Part shown: positions 23,890 to 34,180 of the stretch, in pieces
Position numbering within the stretch: the first letter of the stretch is position 1
Layout of the letters: the number at the start of each line of letters is the position of its first letter
Assembly (NCBI GenBank): GCA_010094025.1
Contig: ML991802.1
Span: 62,001-126,000 of the forward strand
Length of the DNA: 64,000 nt
Reading direction: 5' to 3'
DNA from: Viridothelium virens
Taxonomy: Eukaryota; Ascomycota; Dothideomycetes; Trypetheliales; Trypetheliaceae
Translations under genes and position numbers: made by a program
Notes under the pieces: generated by a model
Database searches by the model: none
What the model saw: the letters and a program-made list of their open reading frames with translations, nothing else
Told to the model about the DNA's origin: nothing

Positions 23890-26047
23890 ATGGCAACACA
23901 CGGGGACCATCCCTTTCGGAGTGCGGAAGTAGTCTTAGGAAGAGAGAGGCGAGCGAAGGGAGAGGGACAACTTTTACACTCCCTTCCAGTCGAGCTTATC
24001 CAGGAAATACTCGACATTGTATGTCTCCCCCAGCTTTGACTAGGGAATTTTCTCGATGTATTCTGGATGGATTTGTAAAATCCAACGCAGAAAAACGAAT
24101 CGAAGCTGACTACAACGACTTAGATTCAACAAGATGACCCTATGACTCTACTCGACATCGCCTGCGTATCTCGCGATCTCCATGTGCTCGCCCTCGGATA
24201 TATCTATAGATGCTTAAGCCTTACATCAAAAAGTGATGTGCAGGCACATATATGTGTACTCGAGAAGTACGACATCTGGCGATGCGTGCGTACTGTTCAA
24301 TTAGGCGACAACTCGCGCGACCTGGAAAACGCCTTCAAAATTGAGACAGGCCCAATGCTTCCTGCCGTTGCACATTTGATCGAGAATTCGATCAATCTCT
24401 CCCATCTAACGTACGTATGTGAAATCTCGAGTGGTGCTGGATACTTCTGATATGCTGCAGCTGGTGTGGAAACAGCCTTCCTCCAGAGCTCTGGAAGGCG
24501 TTTCTGAGCAATCCTGCTTGTCCTCGGCTGTATCTATCCATGCCAACCGATGTTGCTACACCATTCTCCACCTTCACTGTGGCGGCGCCTCTGTCATATC
24601 TTAGTGACCGCGACCGGTCAAAAATCAAACAACTCCGCCTCAGGCTTTTAGATTCTTCATCTCCTCAGAGTGATGCTGCTCTGGATATCATATCCATTTT
24701 CGATCTCGAACGCAGTATCAGGATAGCACCTTTTACATCGCTCACAGTCGTAGTAGATCGTTCCTCTTGTAGGCGCCTTTGGAGCCTGCCTGAGATCGAT
24801 CAGCTGGTACGTCCTTTAGTCTGGTCCCAGCTGCGAACGCTGACTACAGATGCTGCGAACCTTGCTATCTCTCTCGTCCCAAATTGTCCACAATTGCATT
24901 GTCTCTGCCTTAGGGGGTTTAAGTGGCGGGACTTGGTGGCGACTATAGGTCGTTGTAATTCTTTGGTCCGGCTGGAATGGATGCCGTTTCCTAAATCGTG
25001 TTGGAGGACAATCATCAGTGACAAGTTGGCGCTCCACGGGAAAAGCCTCAAGCATTTGTCGATTTCCTGGCCTGGGTATAAACCGAAGGAACCTATATTG
25101 CGGAATCTTGATGAAAACAAAATACGGGAACTATGCAACGCTGTGCCCAACCTGGAAACTCTTGTCATCGATATGTATCGAGACGGTAGCTGGGTAAGCC
25201 GAGATCTCACTGGAGGGAGCAATAGGGAATGTCGATTTGATCAGAGGTTGTTACCATTCTGACCTCCGTATATTCTGCAGTCCCTCAGCAAATTTCAACT
25301 CTATTCGAGGAAGAGAGGAGCGCTTAGCAGGATGCCGAGTGAGAACCTGTAGAAGATCTCTCACAACATCTATCGGCCTTGTACAACCCGGGAGATCCCC
25401 AGCATGATCTCGAGTTGCTGCATTGCTCCGAAATTCTCTATAACACTACTGCTGGTCTAGTTCGATTCGAAATCTCATACTGACTCTGAATGTAGCCGAT
25501 TGATGAACTGCGCGTTATCGGATCTCTTGAAAACCTGGTCACCCTTGACGTCATTTTGAACCTGTTAACCAGGGACAAGAAGCCTGCGCATCCTTTCCTG
25601 AATACGAATTCTGCTCGTGAGCTTCTGCATTGCGTCAACTCAGGAATGACTCGCAAGAAGAGCCCCCTCGAGTTGTTCCAGATCGAGACTGGAGCCCCTG
25701 CTATCCCTGAATTCTCGTCTACGCCGGTGATACGGAAGCAATGCGATGCTTTTCGACCCCAGGAGAATATGTATACACAGTGGGTGCGATCACAAAGCGA
25801 GATGATTTGTGTAAGACCAAGCGGAAGATCCGAGATGACGTGGACGGCGGGCATTGATGTTCATTGCCCAGCTCTTGATCAGGTGGAACGCAAATTGCGT
25901 AGGAGAGGGATTCCAATGGAGCAGTGGATTGAGAACGATGAATATAGCAGACGGAAGAGGAGAGCAGACATTGGACCAATAAATTACGAAGAATGGGAAG
26001 CTGAAAACGAGAAACAAGCAGCCACTGGGGAGAAATACAGCTTATAA
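23890..26047 (+). CDS. F-box-like / LRR-type gene with uncertain 3' half
   Basis: Confident exons are 23890-24018, 24124-24410 and 24461-25193. The N-terminus has an F-box-like segment (LLHSLPVELIQEILDI, then DPMTLLDIACVSRDLHVLAL), and the middle has leucine-rich pattern (SLKHLSISWPGYKP, AVPNLETLVIDMYRDG). Such proteins usually recruit substrates to SCF ubiquitin ligases. A further good exon, 25496-26047 (from PIDELRVIGSLENLVTLDVI to a basic C-terminus), follows an AG at 25495. The connection between 25193 and 25496 is not clean: the canonical donor gtaagc at 25194 leads into a frame that stops soon. The only frame-preserving path I found needs a 34-nt intron, too short for fungi. Either an exon is mis-seen, splicing is unusual, the 3' part is a separate gene, or the gene is decaying. 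Confidence 0.55.
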
Positions 26048-28363
26048 GCTTGGAGAACTTACTGGGATCTTCCCCTATCTGTAAAGTAGGAAATGGACAT
26101 TCCACTCTGGAGGTAGCTCTTTCTTGCTTTCTCACTACGTCAGGGGGCGATATAATGTAAAGACTTTGTTGAGAGTGTTCCCAAACCTATAGATGTAGAA
26201 ATGTAGGCCAAGCTATTTTTGGTGGCTGGTGACTTTTGATTCCTCTTGATGTGTTGAGGAAAGAAAACGAGAGCAAACACAATCTGTAGTACGAGGTTTG
26301 ACGAAATGGCTTTCTTTACTCCTACATCCAATCTTTTTATAGCCAATTACAAGCTAGTGTTTCAAGAATGTCATGAGTGGCCTTCTAAAGCTGAGTATGT
26401 ACGAAATCCGGCTCAATCGGTGTTCGAGTGGACTCCGGTAGCCCATGAATTCTGATACGATCTATTGTAAAAGCCGTCAAGCAAATCCTAGGACTCAGAG
26501 GAAGAAATATATTTCTTAGATTGGGGTACAGCGCGCTTTCGCTTTTCTCCGGAGTTTACACTCTGACTTTGGCGCCCAAGAAATGTTTGAGAGACTCCTG
26601 ACGGCACCATGAGAAACAAGAATATCAACGATAATAAGGACGGTACCCAGTATTTTGACCCGACGTGCTTGGAGCCTCCTCTAATAACAAATTAAGAATG
26701 ATGTAAAAGAGAGCAGTACGATATAAAAGAGGTGAATAAAGAGCTGAGCACCTTGTACTGAAGCTACGTTGTGCTTCGCCAATATTTCTTATTGCAACTC
26801 CGATGGCCACACGGTAGGTATTGCAAGGATATTGATAGTAAGCAGAGCCCAGAATAATCTTCGGCAGGTCGACAGCGCAGAATTGCGGCGCATTGATAAC
26901 GGCATAATATTATGGCTAAATTAAGTCGCTGGGATTATACCTGAGCATTGTAGGCACCGTAGGTGTACTCAGCAGAAGCATCCTTTGGATCCTTCCGTGC
27001 CTCCTAACCACAGGCAGGACGCTGGAGGGAGCGGCGCGGCCAGCTGAGCAAAGCGACAGTAGCGTTGTCAAGTGTTACATGCTGGGATCATCAGGGGATG
27101 TCAAATCGAAGATTGAAGCACGATTTAAAGCGTCTTCCGGAGCGAGTGGATAGAGATGGGATGTAATTAAGTGTGATGTAACTCTGCGTTCGGAAATATT
27201 TAGTCGCCAAAATAAAATTAAAGTTAGCGGCAGCGCCACACTGAAAGCAATGTCGTGAAACGACTGATCAGCGCCAAATGGTTAGGATACGGTCTACGGT
27301 GGTGATCCCCTGGTCGCCGATCGTCGAGAAAACTTGACCAGATTCTAAGGCCGAGCGCGTGGTGCAGCTCGGCAGCCGGCATAGGTGCTTTTTGGCTGTT
27401 TGAACACACGAAGCACCGCGAAGGGTAAGGTAACGTGGTCGCTGCTGCCATGCTGGCTGAGTGCGCCGTATGTTGGCTCTACCGAAGAAACAGCAAGAGC
27501 AATACTTCGTCCAGTAACCGTTGCTCGGTAGACGAACAACCAGAGGGTGCGGGAAGGAAGGCCCGTCAGCCACAGATCTCGTCACGTCAGATATTCGGCC
27601 AAGCACGACCACAACTTCACTAGAGATCACCAGGACAATGATGATAATTGTTCTGATAAGGTAGCCTAGCCGCCCAAGAAGAACGGTCTCGTTCTCCTTC
27701 ATGGTCGCGGGCGGGCAAGCAGCCAAGCTGGAGCGACAAAGAAACACAAACGACGGCGCGGCAGCACGGTTGCTGGTACAATGTCAGGAACAAGCAGCAA
27801 TCAGCAGGAACCCGGCGTCTTGCATGTCCGTGCCTCTGTTCGTCCCCAGTTTCTTGCGGGATGCGGCCCCTGAGTGGAGGAGGGAAACAGCCCGGTCGGG
27901 CAAAAGCCGCGGCTGATTGGCCGCCTGTTCCCCCTCAGCGCAGCGCCCATGCTCCGCCATTTGTCTAGCGTGCGCTCCGCAAATTGCATCTGGCCAGGGC
28001 CTCAGGTCACTGGCTGGGCAAATTAGGGGGCAGTGACTGTGCTCTTCTCCCTTCTTTTCCCCAGCCTGCGCCTGCTCTCCTTCCTCTTCTCTCTCCACCG
28101 CGGTGTCGTTCTTTCGACTTACACTCGTTACTGTCTCTCTCTCGTCCTTCGGGGCAATTACTCTCTTTTAGGATTTCGATCCACCGTCACTCTTTCAACT
28201 CTTGATCCTGCTGGCAGCAACTGCTCACCTGCTCATCATTATCGCAAACTGAACGTCCGCATCAATCCGTCAATAGCAACTCAATACGATTCGTCGATTG
28301 CTCGTTGTACCTCAATTACAACTCCAAACACAAAGTCAAAGCTTCAGCGCAAGAAAGAACAAA
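26048..28363. other. Large gene-free region and promoter of secreted-protein gene
   Basis: About 2.3 kb. The left part (26050-27240) is AT-rich with no coding signal; the right part (27250-28363) is GC-rich. A minus-strand frame (27268-27747, with a hydrophobic stretch YLIRTIIIIVLVISS) is open but has no family match that I recognise, and it was not accepted. The final roughly 300 bases are pyrimidine-rich and are the probable promoter and leader of the gene starting at 28364. Confidence 0.5.
28049..28145 (+). promoter_or_regulatory. CT-rich tract upstream of secreted-protein gene
   Basis: A long run of C/T-rich sequence precedes the start codon at 28364 by about 220-315 bases. Such tracts are common just upstream of transcription starts in strongly expressed genes of filamentous fungi. 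The role is inferred from position only. Confidence 0.4.
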
Positions 28364-30035
28364 ATGCAATTCCTCACTCTTGCCCTTTTGGCGGGCACTG
28401 CCATTGCCCAGCCCAACCTCCTCGACAAGCGTCAATACGGCTCCTCTAATGAGACTGCGCCTGCAACCACGGCTGCTGCCACCACGCCCGCTACTACTGC
28501 AGCTGCGCAGACCACTCTGACTGTCGAGTCTACCCAAACACTCACAATCACGTCGTGCGCTGCCACCGTCACCAACTGCCCGGCCGAATCTCAGACGCCA
28601 GTTGTCACTAGCATCATCTATGCGACTACAACCGTCTGCCCAGTGACTGAGGCTGAGAGCGCAAGCTCAGCCGCTTTGTCTGCTATCAGCACTTCGGCAG
28701 TAGCGGTGAGCTCTTCGCTTTCTTCTTCTGCCGCTGCCTACACCAGCAGTGCGTCAGCGGCCGTTCCCACCGCCTCTACCAACACAACCGCTCCAGCCCC
28801 CAGCACGAGCGCAGAGTCTTCTGCAGTGGAGTCTACAGCTTCCGCACCGGTCTCCTCTCCGAGTGCAGCTGCAAACACTACTGCGCCTGCCCCAGTTTCG
28901 GCCCCAGTCTCCTCTACAACCTCGGCGGCTTCAGAAGGCTCGTCCTCAGCCGAATCATCGACCATCCCTGTCAGCAGTTCAACTCCTGCCAATTCCGCTG
29001 CTCAGAGCGTGACGTCGGTCACTGTGGTCCCTGTTCCGTCAGGTGCCCCCAACGGTACCGCCCCAGGCTCAGGTTCTGGCTCAGGGTCGGGCTCAGGCTC
29101 AGGAAGTGCTCCAGGTTATGGCAGTGGCAAACCTGCTCCCACGGGCAGTGCCATTACTTCCACCTACACCACTGGTACTGGCTCTGACACTACCGTTATG
29201 ACCACCACCATCCACTCCACCAGCACTGAATTCTCCACCGCCACGGTTTATGCCACCAGCTCTTCTGTTCCCGCTGGTCCTGCAGGTTCTGCCTCCGCTG
29301 GCAACAGCTCTCCAGCCTCTTCGCAGGAAGGTGTCACCGAGACGGTTCAGAGCACCTCTACTTCTACTCACTTCGTCACTGTCCTCCCTGCGCCAACAGG
29401 CTCAGGCTCAGGCTCAGGCTCTGGATCAGGTGCTGCTGGTGCTTCCAGCGTCTCTGGTGCTGGCTTCTTCCCCAGTGCTTCTGGATCCGGTGCATCTCCC
29501 TCTGAGTCTGGTGCTGCCGGTTCTGGTGCCGGTGCCGGTGCTCCTGGAGCGTCTGGCTCTTGCGCTGCTCCGGTCACTGTCACTGTCACCACTCAATCTA
29601 CCGTCACAGTGGTACGTACAAACTCAGTCGAGTCGACTTCGGTTTCAAACTCAAACTACAACACTACTATCTCTCTTTCCCGTAACCTCATCTTTCAGCC
29701 TGTTACATTTCTTTCAGACGTCAATGCAGATGTCAACAATGTCACGTCCCGTACAGAGCCCTCGAACAATGAGGTCGTTTCTATTTCACAATTATCCGAT
29801 CCAACCTTGGTTCCGACTTCTTCAGCTGTTCATCAAATCAGAATGCAAATGCAAGACTAACAAACGACCATAGACCGCTTCATCCACTGGCACCGCCCTG
29901 CCACCCAACTCTGCGGGTTTCTACCCCACTGGTGCTGCGCCCGACTACCCCTCTGCCGCCAGCACGGGCTTCTACACCCACTACCACCCCAGACCCTCCA
30001 GCGGTCACTCCCACCCATACAGGAAGGCTTTTTAA
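28364..30035 (+). CDS. Secreted Ser/Thr/Ala/Gly-rich cell-surface protein
   Basis: Exons 28364-29611 and 29874-30035 (phase 0) encode 469 residues. The start at 28364 gives a short signal peptide (MQFLTLALLAGTAIA). It is followed by a Kex2-type site (LLDKR before QYGSS), so a mature secreted form starting at Gln is likely. The body is almost entirely Ser, Thr, Ala, Pro and Gly, with threonine-rich segments (STQTLTITSCAATVTNCP, SIIYATTTVCP), two GSGSGS tracts and VTVTVTTQSTVTVV. These features suit heavy O-mannosylation and a wall or extracellular role. The C-terminus (GFYPTGAAPDYPSAASTGFY, then HPYRKAF) has no GPI signal. The intron (262 nt) is long for this window. It stays open in frame for 249 nt, so unspliced reading would add sequence and then stop at 29858-29860. 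The acceptor follows a good branch point (gactaac). Confidence 0.78.
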
Positions 30036-31171
30036 GCCAGTCATCAACTCCGGCTCGAACAGCAGGTTGATCTTATGACCATGTCCTGAACGAAACTTAG
30101 CTGCGAAACAGAAGAGGGAATCTGCCGCGCTGGTGCGTGTTTTGATTTTGCAAAACGACATTCTTATCGGCATAGGCCTGGGGTCTGGGACAATTCTTTC
30201 CATTTGTGTCAAAGCCTTCTGCGTGTGCGAAGGGGTTCAATGGATCTTCTATTGGGCTATCTAGCCCTCGGCTTGGGGTCATTTTCATATAACTTTTTTT
30301 TACTTCATTCAGAGGGGGAGACATGATTTTATTTGGCTTTCTACTTTTTTTTGGGTATTGTTTCATGTGGTTGCGGTAGGCTCTGGTCTGGCCGGTCTGG
30401 ATGAAGGGGGTCCTATTGCGGGAGAGCAGCCAAGTTAGAGTTTAGGGGCAGGTGAATCAGATGCTGTTTAGAGTCCTGTGCGCAAAATTTCTTGTGTATT
30501 CTGTGATACCTCTAATGTAATTATGCCATAGTCCCGCCAGCATCAATGATCTAGAATGCCAAATGACCTATTGAGAAGAGACAAGAAAGTCTGAAGTGCA
30601 TCCCGTACACGGAGTTTCAATGTTTCAAACAAACAATTTAATATTAGACTAGGAAGATAGTGGAAGACGTTTGGCGCTCCTTGACGTATAGCCAGGGACC
30701 ACCAGGGATCACCTTGCCAGCGGAAAAAGTCAAACGCCGACAGCGCTTCTAGAAACTACCAAAGCACCAGAGCATCCGCCTTTTCAAGACCGCCACTTTT
30801 AAATTGCAACTTGTCCCTATTCCCTAAACTCGGTATTGGATAAGACAGGCGTTCGCATCTTCGGCGTTTGCAATACCAGATTGAAGTAAGTTAGCACTCA
30901 ATCTACGTGCGCCATATTTCTATGATGAGAACCTTAGCTGGCACCAGTCCGAAAGACTTGTACTCTCCAAACGTGTGGATCAGCTATCACTTTTAGACTC
31001 CTTGTCTGAGAATACGAAACTCTCAATCTCTCCTGCATGTCCATTCAAGGACATCCTCGCGCTAATTTTGCTTGAAACAGTTACCTAAGTATCCCTTCAT
31101 TTACTATTTCCCGCTCGCAGCCTAGTCAGACCCAAAGAGGCATCCCTGATCCCCTCACTTCAGCCACCGCT
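30036..31171. other. Intergenic
   Basis: About 1.1 kb between tandem plus-strand genes. It should hold the 3' end of the secreted-protein gene and the promoter of the Aha1 gene. No supportable gene or repeat is seen; the minus-strand frames at 29880-30366 partly overlap the last exon antisense. Confidence 0.5.
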
Positions 31172-32286
31172 ATGGTCCTCCACAACCCGAACAATTGGCA
31201 TTGGGTGAATAAAGATGCCTCGGCATGGGCACGCGAATTCCTTGAGAAAGAGCTGATGTATCTGAGGGCGGAGGAAGGAGATGTCTCGGCAGAGATTACC
31301 AAATTAATTTCTATGGATGGGGACGTGGATGTAAATCAACGGAAGGGCAAGGTCCTCACATTGTTCGACGTAAAGCTGCAGCTTGAGTATGCAGGTATGT
31401 CTCAGCATATTGCTATGCATTTCACGATATCGGACCTCTGACCTCTTGTAGGCAAGACTAAAGATGACGAGGATGTGAGCGGCAGCATTACAATACCGGA
31501 GGTGGCACATGATACGGCGGAAGATGAGTATGTTGTACGTTTCCCTTATTCCCTCATTCCCTCATTCCCTTCTGTTACACATTACACGAGATTAACCGTC
31601 GGTTAAAGTTTGACATAGATATCTATTCTGAGACGAATAGCAAAGAACCCGTCAAAGACCTTGTCCGTCGCAAATTGACCCCATTACTCCGACAACACCT
31701 CGCAAAACTTGGACCAAGCTTGATTGCAGAACATGGCAAAGGTCTCCAACACGAGCCTGGCTATACATCTGTCGTCACCCCGAAGTACAACTCCAGCTCA
31801 ATATCCAAGTCTACGGACAAGGCCGCATCCACAGCGACATCTACTGCTGCTAGTAGCGGCAAAGGCGTCTCTGTAAATGTAACCACTGTCACCGACACCG
31901 CAGAATTCCGCACCGAAGCCGCACAACTCTATCTCACCTTCACCGACCCTCAACGCGTCGCCGCCTTCACCCGAGCGCCCCCGCGAGTTTTCGAAGCCAA
32001 GCAAGGTGGGAAATTCGAGCTCTTTGATGGCAATGTCTCGGGTGAGTTTGTCGAGCTGCACGAACCGACGAAGATTGTGCAAAAGTGGCGTTTGAAGCAA
32101 TGGCCCGAGGGGCATTACTCAACGCTCAACGTCAACTTCGACCAGAATGATGTTGATGCAGTGACGGTAATGCGGGTGGATTGGCAAGGTGTACCGGTAG
32201 GACAGGAAGAGGTGACGCAGAGGAACTGGCAGCAATATTATGTCAGGAGTATCAAGACGACGTTCGGATTCGGGACAATCTTGTAG
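31172..32286 (+). CDS. AHA1: Activator of Hsp90 ATPase, Aha1
   Basis: Exons 31172-31394, 31452-31534 and 31609-32286 (phases 1 and 0) encode 327 residues, the expected size. Aha1 binds the Hsp90 middle domain in the cytosol and stimulates its ATPase. The N-terminal domain shows the signature NNWHWVNKDASAWAREFL (Hsp90-binding; the NxNNWHW motif appears as NPNNWHW) and LFDVKLQLEYAG. After a Ser/Thr-rich linker (about residues 150-185), the C-terminal AHSA1/START-like domain follows: LYLTFTDPQRVAAFTRAPPR, GGKFELFDGNVSGEFVEL, KIVQKWRLKQWPEGHYSTL and a terminal FGFGTIL. Intron 2 carries short imperfect repeats of TCCCTCAT. Confidence 0.95.
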
Positions 32287-32466
32287 ATTCCCAATCCTCA
32301 GACCAGACAGTCGTCTCTTAGTAGGTCGTGCCTACGCGACAAATGGTGTTAGGTGTATCAGGAACTAAAGAACCGACAACGATACTTTGTGATATAGCGA
32401 GCGATCGCGCCAATCGAACTACATTATATATCGATTACACATATTGATCTTACAATCTTAAACTTT

Positions 32467-33549
32467 TCACCTTCTCCCTTCAGCCACCCTCTTCCTAGCC
32501 GCCCCTCCCGTCTTCCCCACCTCTCCCACCGCGCTCTCCAACCCTTTCCTCCCCTCCTCCCTCTCAAACCTCCAGTCCCTCTCCCACGTCCACCTCCCAT
32601 CCACCTCATACCGCCACAACTGCAACCCTTCCACCTCCCCCTCACACCCCTCCCACCCATACCTCAACTCCCGATACACCCCCTCCACCTTCTTCTCATC
32701 CGCCTCCTTATTCACCACCGTAAAATGCGGCGTCCACCCCCTCTGCAGCCTATCCTGCGCCGTCAACCACCCGCTATCCCTCTTCGCGCCACTCTGCTCA
32801 GCCCCAACCCTATACCTCTCCTTCCACCCGCTCTCCCCCCACACCCTAGTCCCCCCGCCCGCCTCCTCCAGAAACGCGCGTAGCAGCGCAAGCCGCACCT
32901 CCCGCACCAGCCCGCCTCCTCGCCCACACCGTATCCCCACCCCCTTCGCGACCCGCGGTCTCCCCTTCGGCCCGCCGCTCCCTAGCTTGTAGACGCCTTC
33001 GCGCGGGATGCGGAGCGAGAAGCGGCGTGTGACAGCGCTGATCCGCGCGATGATGGTGGTGATCGCCGGGAGGTGAGACGAGGGGAGCGTGTGGAAGAGG
33101 GTGAGGTGCGCGGGGAGGGTGGCGCCGGGGAGGGTGGACGGGAAGTGTGTCTGGCGGAGGGAGGTGAGTGGGGTGATGAGGGAGGGGGAGAGGAGGAGGG
33201 TGAGGATGAAGGTTTGGGAGGGAGGGCAGGACGAGCTGGTGGGCGGAGTGGGAGGGTTCGGTTCGGGGGATGGGGAGGACGACGGAGGAGCTGTTGGGTT
33301 GGGAGGTGAGGGGAGAGGAGCGGTGTCCAGGCTGGGATTTATCGATTTGGCATCCGCTGATTTAGGAGTGGCTGAGATAAAGGGACTAGGTTCACTCATA
33401 TAGAATCTTTTGGTTGATAGGCGGTGTTGCTCTTTGGATTGGCCGGAGCGACGATGGCAATGACATGGGCCGAGACAAGTGACAGTACGAATTGTTCGTG
33501 TTTGTAGAGAAGGTAGACGGCGAAATGAGGGTTGGAACGCTGGTCGCAT
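32467..33549 (-). CDS. 2H phosphoesterase / 2'-5' RNA ligase-like protein
   Basis: A single exon of 360 codons. Two HxT motifs define the 2H fold: AHLTLFHTL (His148, Thr150) and TPHFTVVNK (His275, Thr277). They are spaced as in the 2'-5' RNA ligase-like superfamily, whose members hydrolyse or ligate 2'-5' phosphodiester or cyclic phosphate bonds. The N-terminus (MRPAFQPSFRRLPSLQTRTI) is Arg/Ser-rich and lacks acids, resembling a mitochondrial presequence. A second in-frame ATG (MSEPSPF, 33399) could start a shorter cytosolic form. A Pro/Ser-rich linker (about 68-110) precedes the catalytic part. The C-terminal segment (about 295-360) is charged. The exact substrate cannot be told from sequence. 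The DNA is markedly GC-rich with C-rich codons compared with its neighbours. Confidence 0.8.
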   Translation of the reverse strand: MRPAFQPSFRRLPSLQTRTIRTVTCLGPCHCHRRSGQSKEQHRLSTKRFYMSEPSPFISATPKSADAKSINPSLDTAPLPSPPNPTAPPSSSPSPEPNPPTPPTSSSCPPSQTFILTLLLSPSLITPLTSLRQTHFPSTLPGATLPAHLTLFHTLPSSHLPAITTIIARISAVTRRFSLRIPREGVYKLGSGGPKGRPRVAKGVGIRCGRGGGLVREVRLALLRAFLEEAGGGTRVWGESGWKERYRVGAEQSGAKRDSGWLTAQDRLQRGWTPHFTVVNKEADEKKVEGVYRELRYGWEGCEGEVEGLQLWRYEVDGRWTWERDWRFEREEGRKGLESAVGEVGKTGGAARKRVAEGRR

Positions 33550-34180
33550 TTACGGAAAGCCACTGTGGAATAGTGGATGTGAGGAGGTGATCTGGTCTGT
33601 GGCCGCGACGAGAATTATATCGGGGACGTCATTTTTAGAGTTGACTCCCCAATATTACACCCTTATGGACGGAACACCGAATCAACAGCACGCCGCAACT
33701 TCACAGCACGGGCATATGCACCAAGTTAAATAATCAAATTGATAGTGCTTGATTCACTAGCTTGCAGATACCACCAAAATATACAATCGAGAAGCATGCT
33801 AGCTAGGGACAGACCATAGAGCTCGCGTACCATATGAAACCCATTCTCTCCTCTGGAATGCAAGCCCCCTTTCCTCTGCTGTCATGAAGCCGGGTGCTGT
33901 CAGGAAATCGTGTGAGACAAACAAAAATGAAGATAAATAGTGAGAACGCCATGAATTATGCGACCAATGCTCCAATAACTACCTCCGATGAAAAATAAAA
34001 GGGTTCCCTGCAAGCATACAAAGCAAAGCATAGCGCTCGGGTATCAGCAACCAAAACTTTTCTTTGGCGTGGCTGTCGTATCATTCTCGTTATTGACGAA
34101 GTAGAAGTGTAAATATGCTACTATGGAGTTTACGGTTAGTTAGAACATGTATAGATGTTCGGGGGGCTGTGGCAAGGCGC
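33550..34180. other. Intergenic
   Basis: About 0.63 kb between the promoter side of the 2H gene and the 3' end of cdc4. AT-rich; nothing recognised. Confidence 0.5.

Noticed and set aside
27268-27747. Minus-strand 159-codon frame with a hydrophobic stretch
   Set aside because: No recognisable family, no convincing start context or splice partner, and the rest of the frame is low in coding character. It remains only a weak possibility.
29250-29873. 207-codon Leu/Pro-rich plus-strand frame
   Set aside because: It is an alternate frame of the Ser/Thr/Gly-rich secreted gene, an effect of its repetitive codons.
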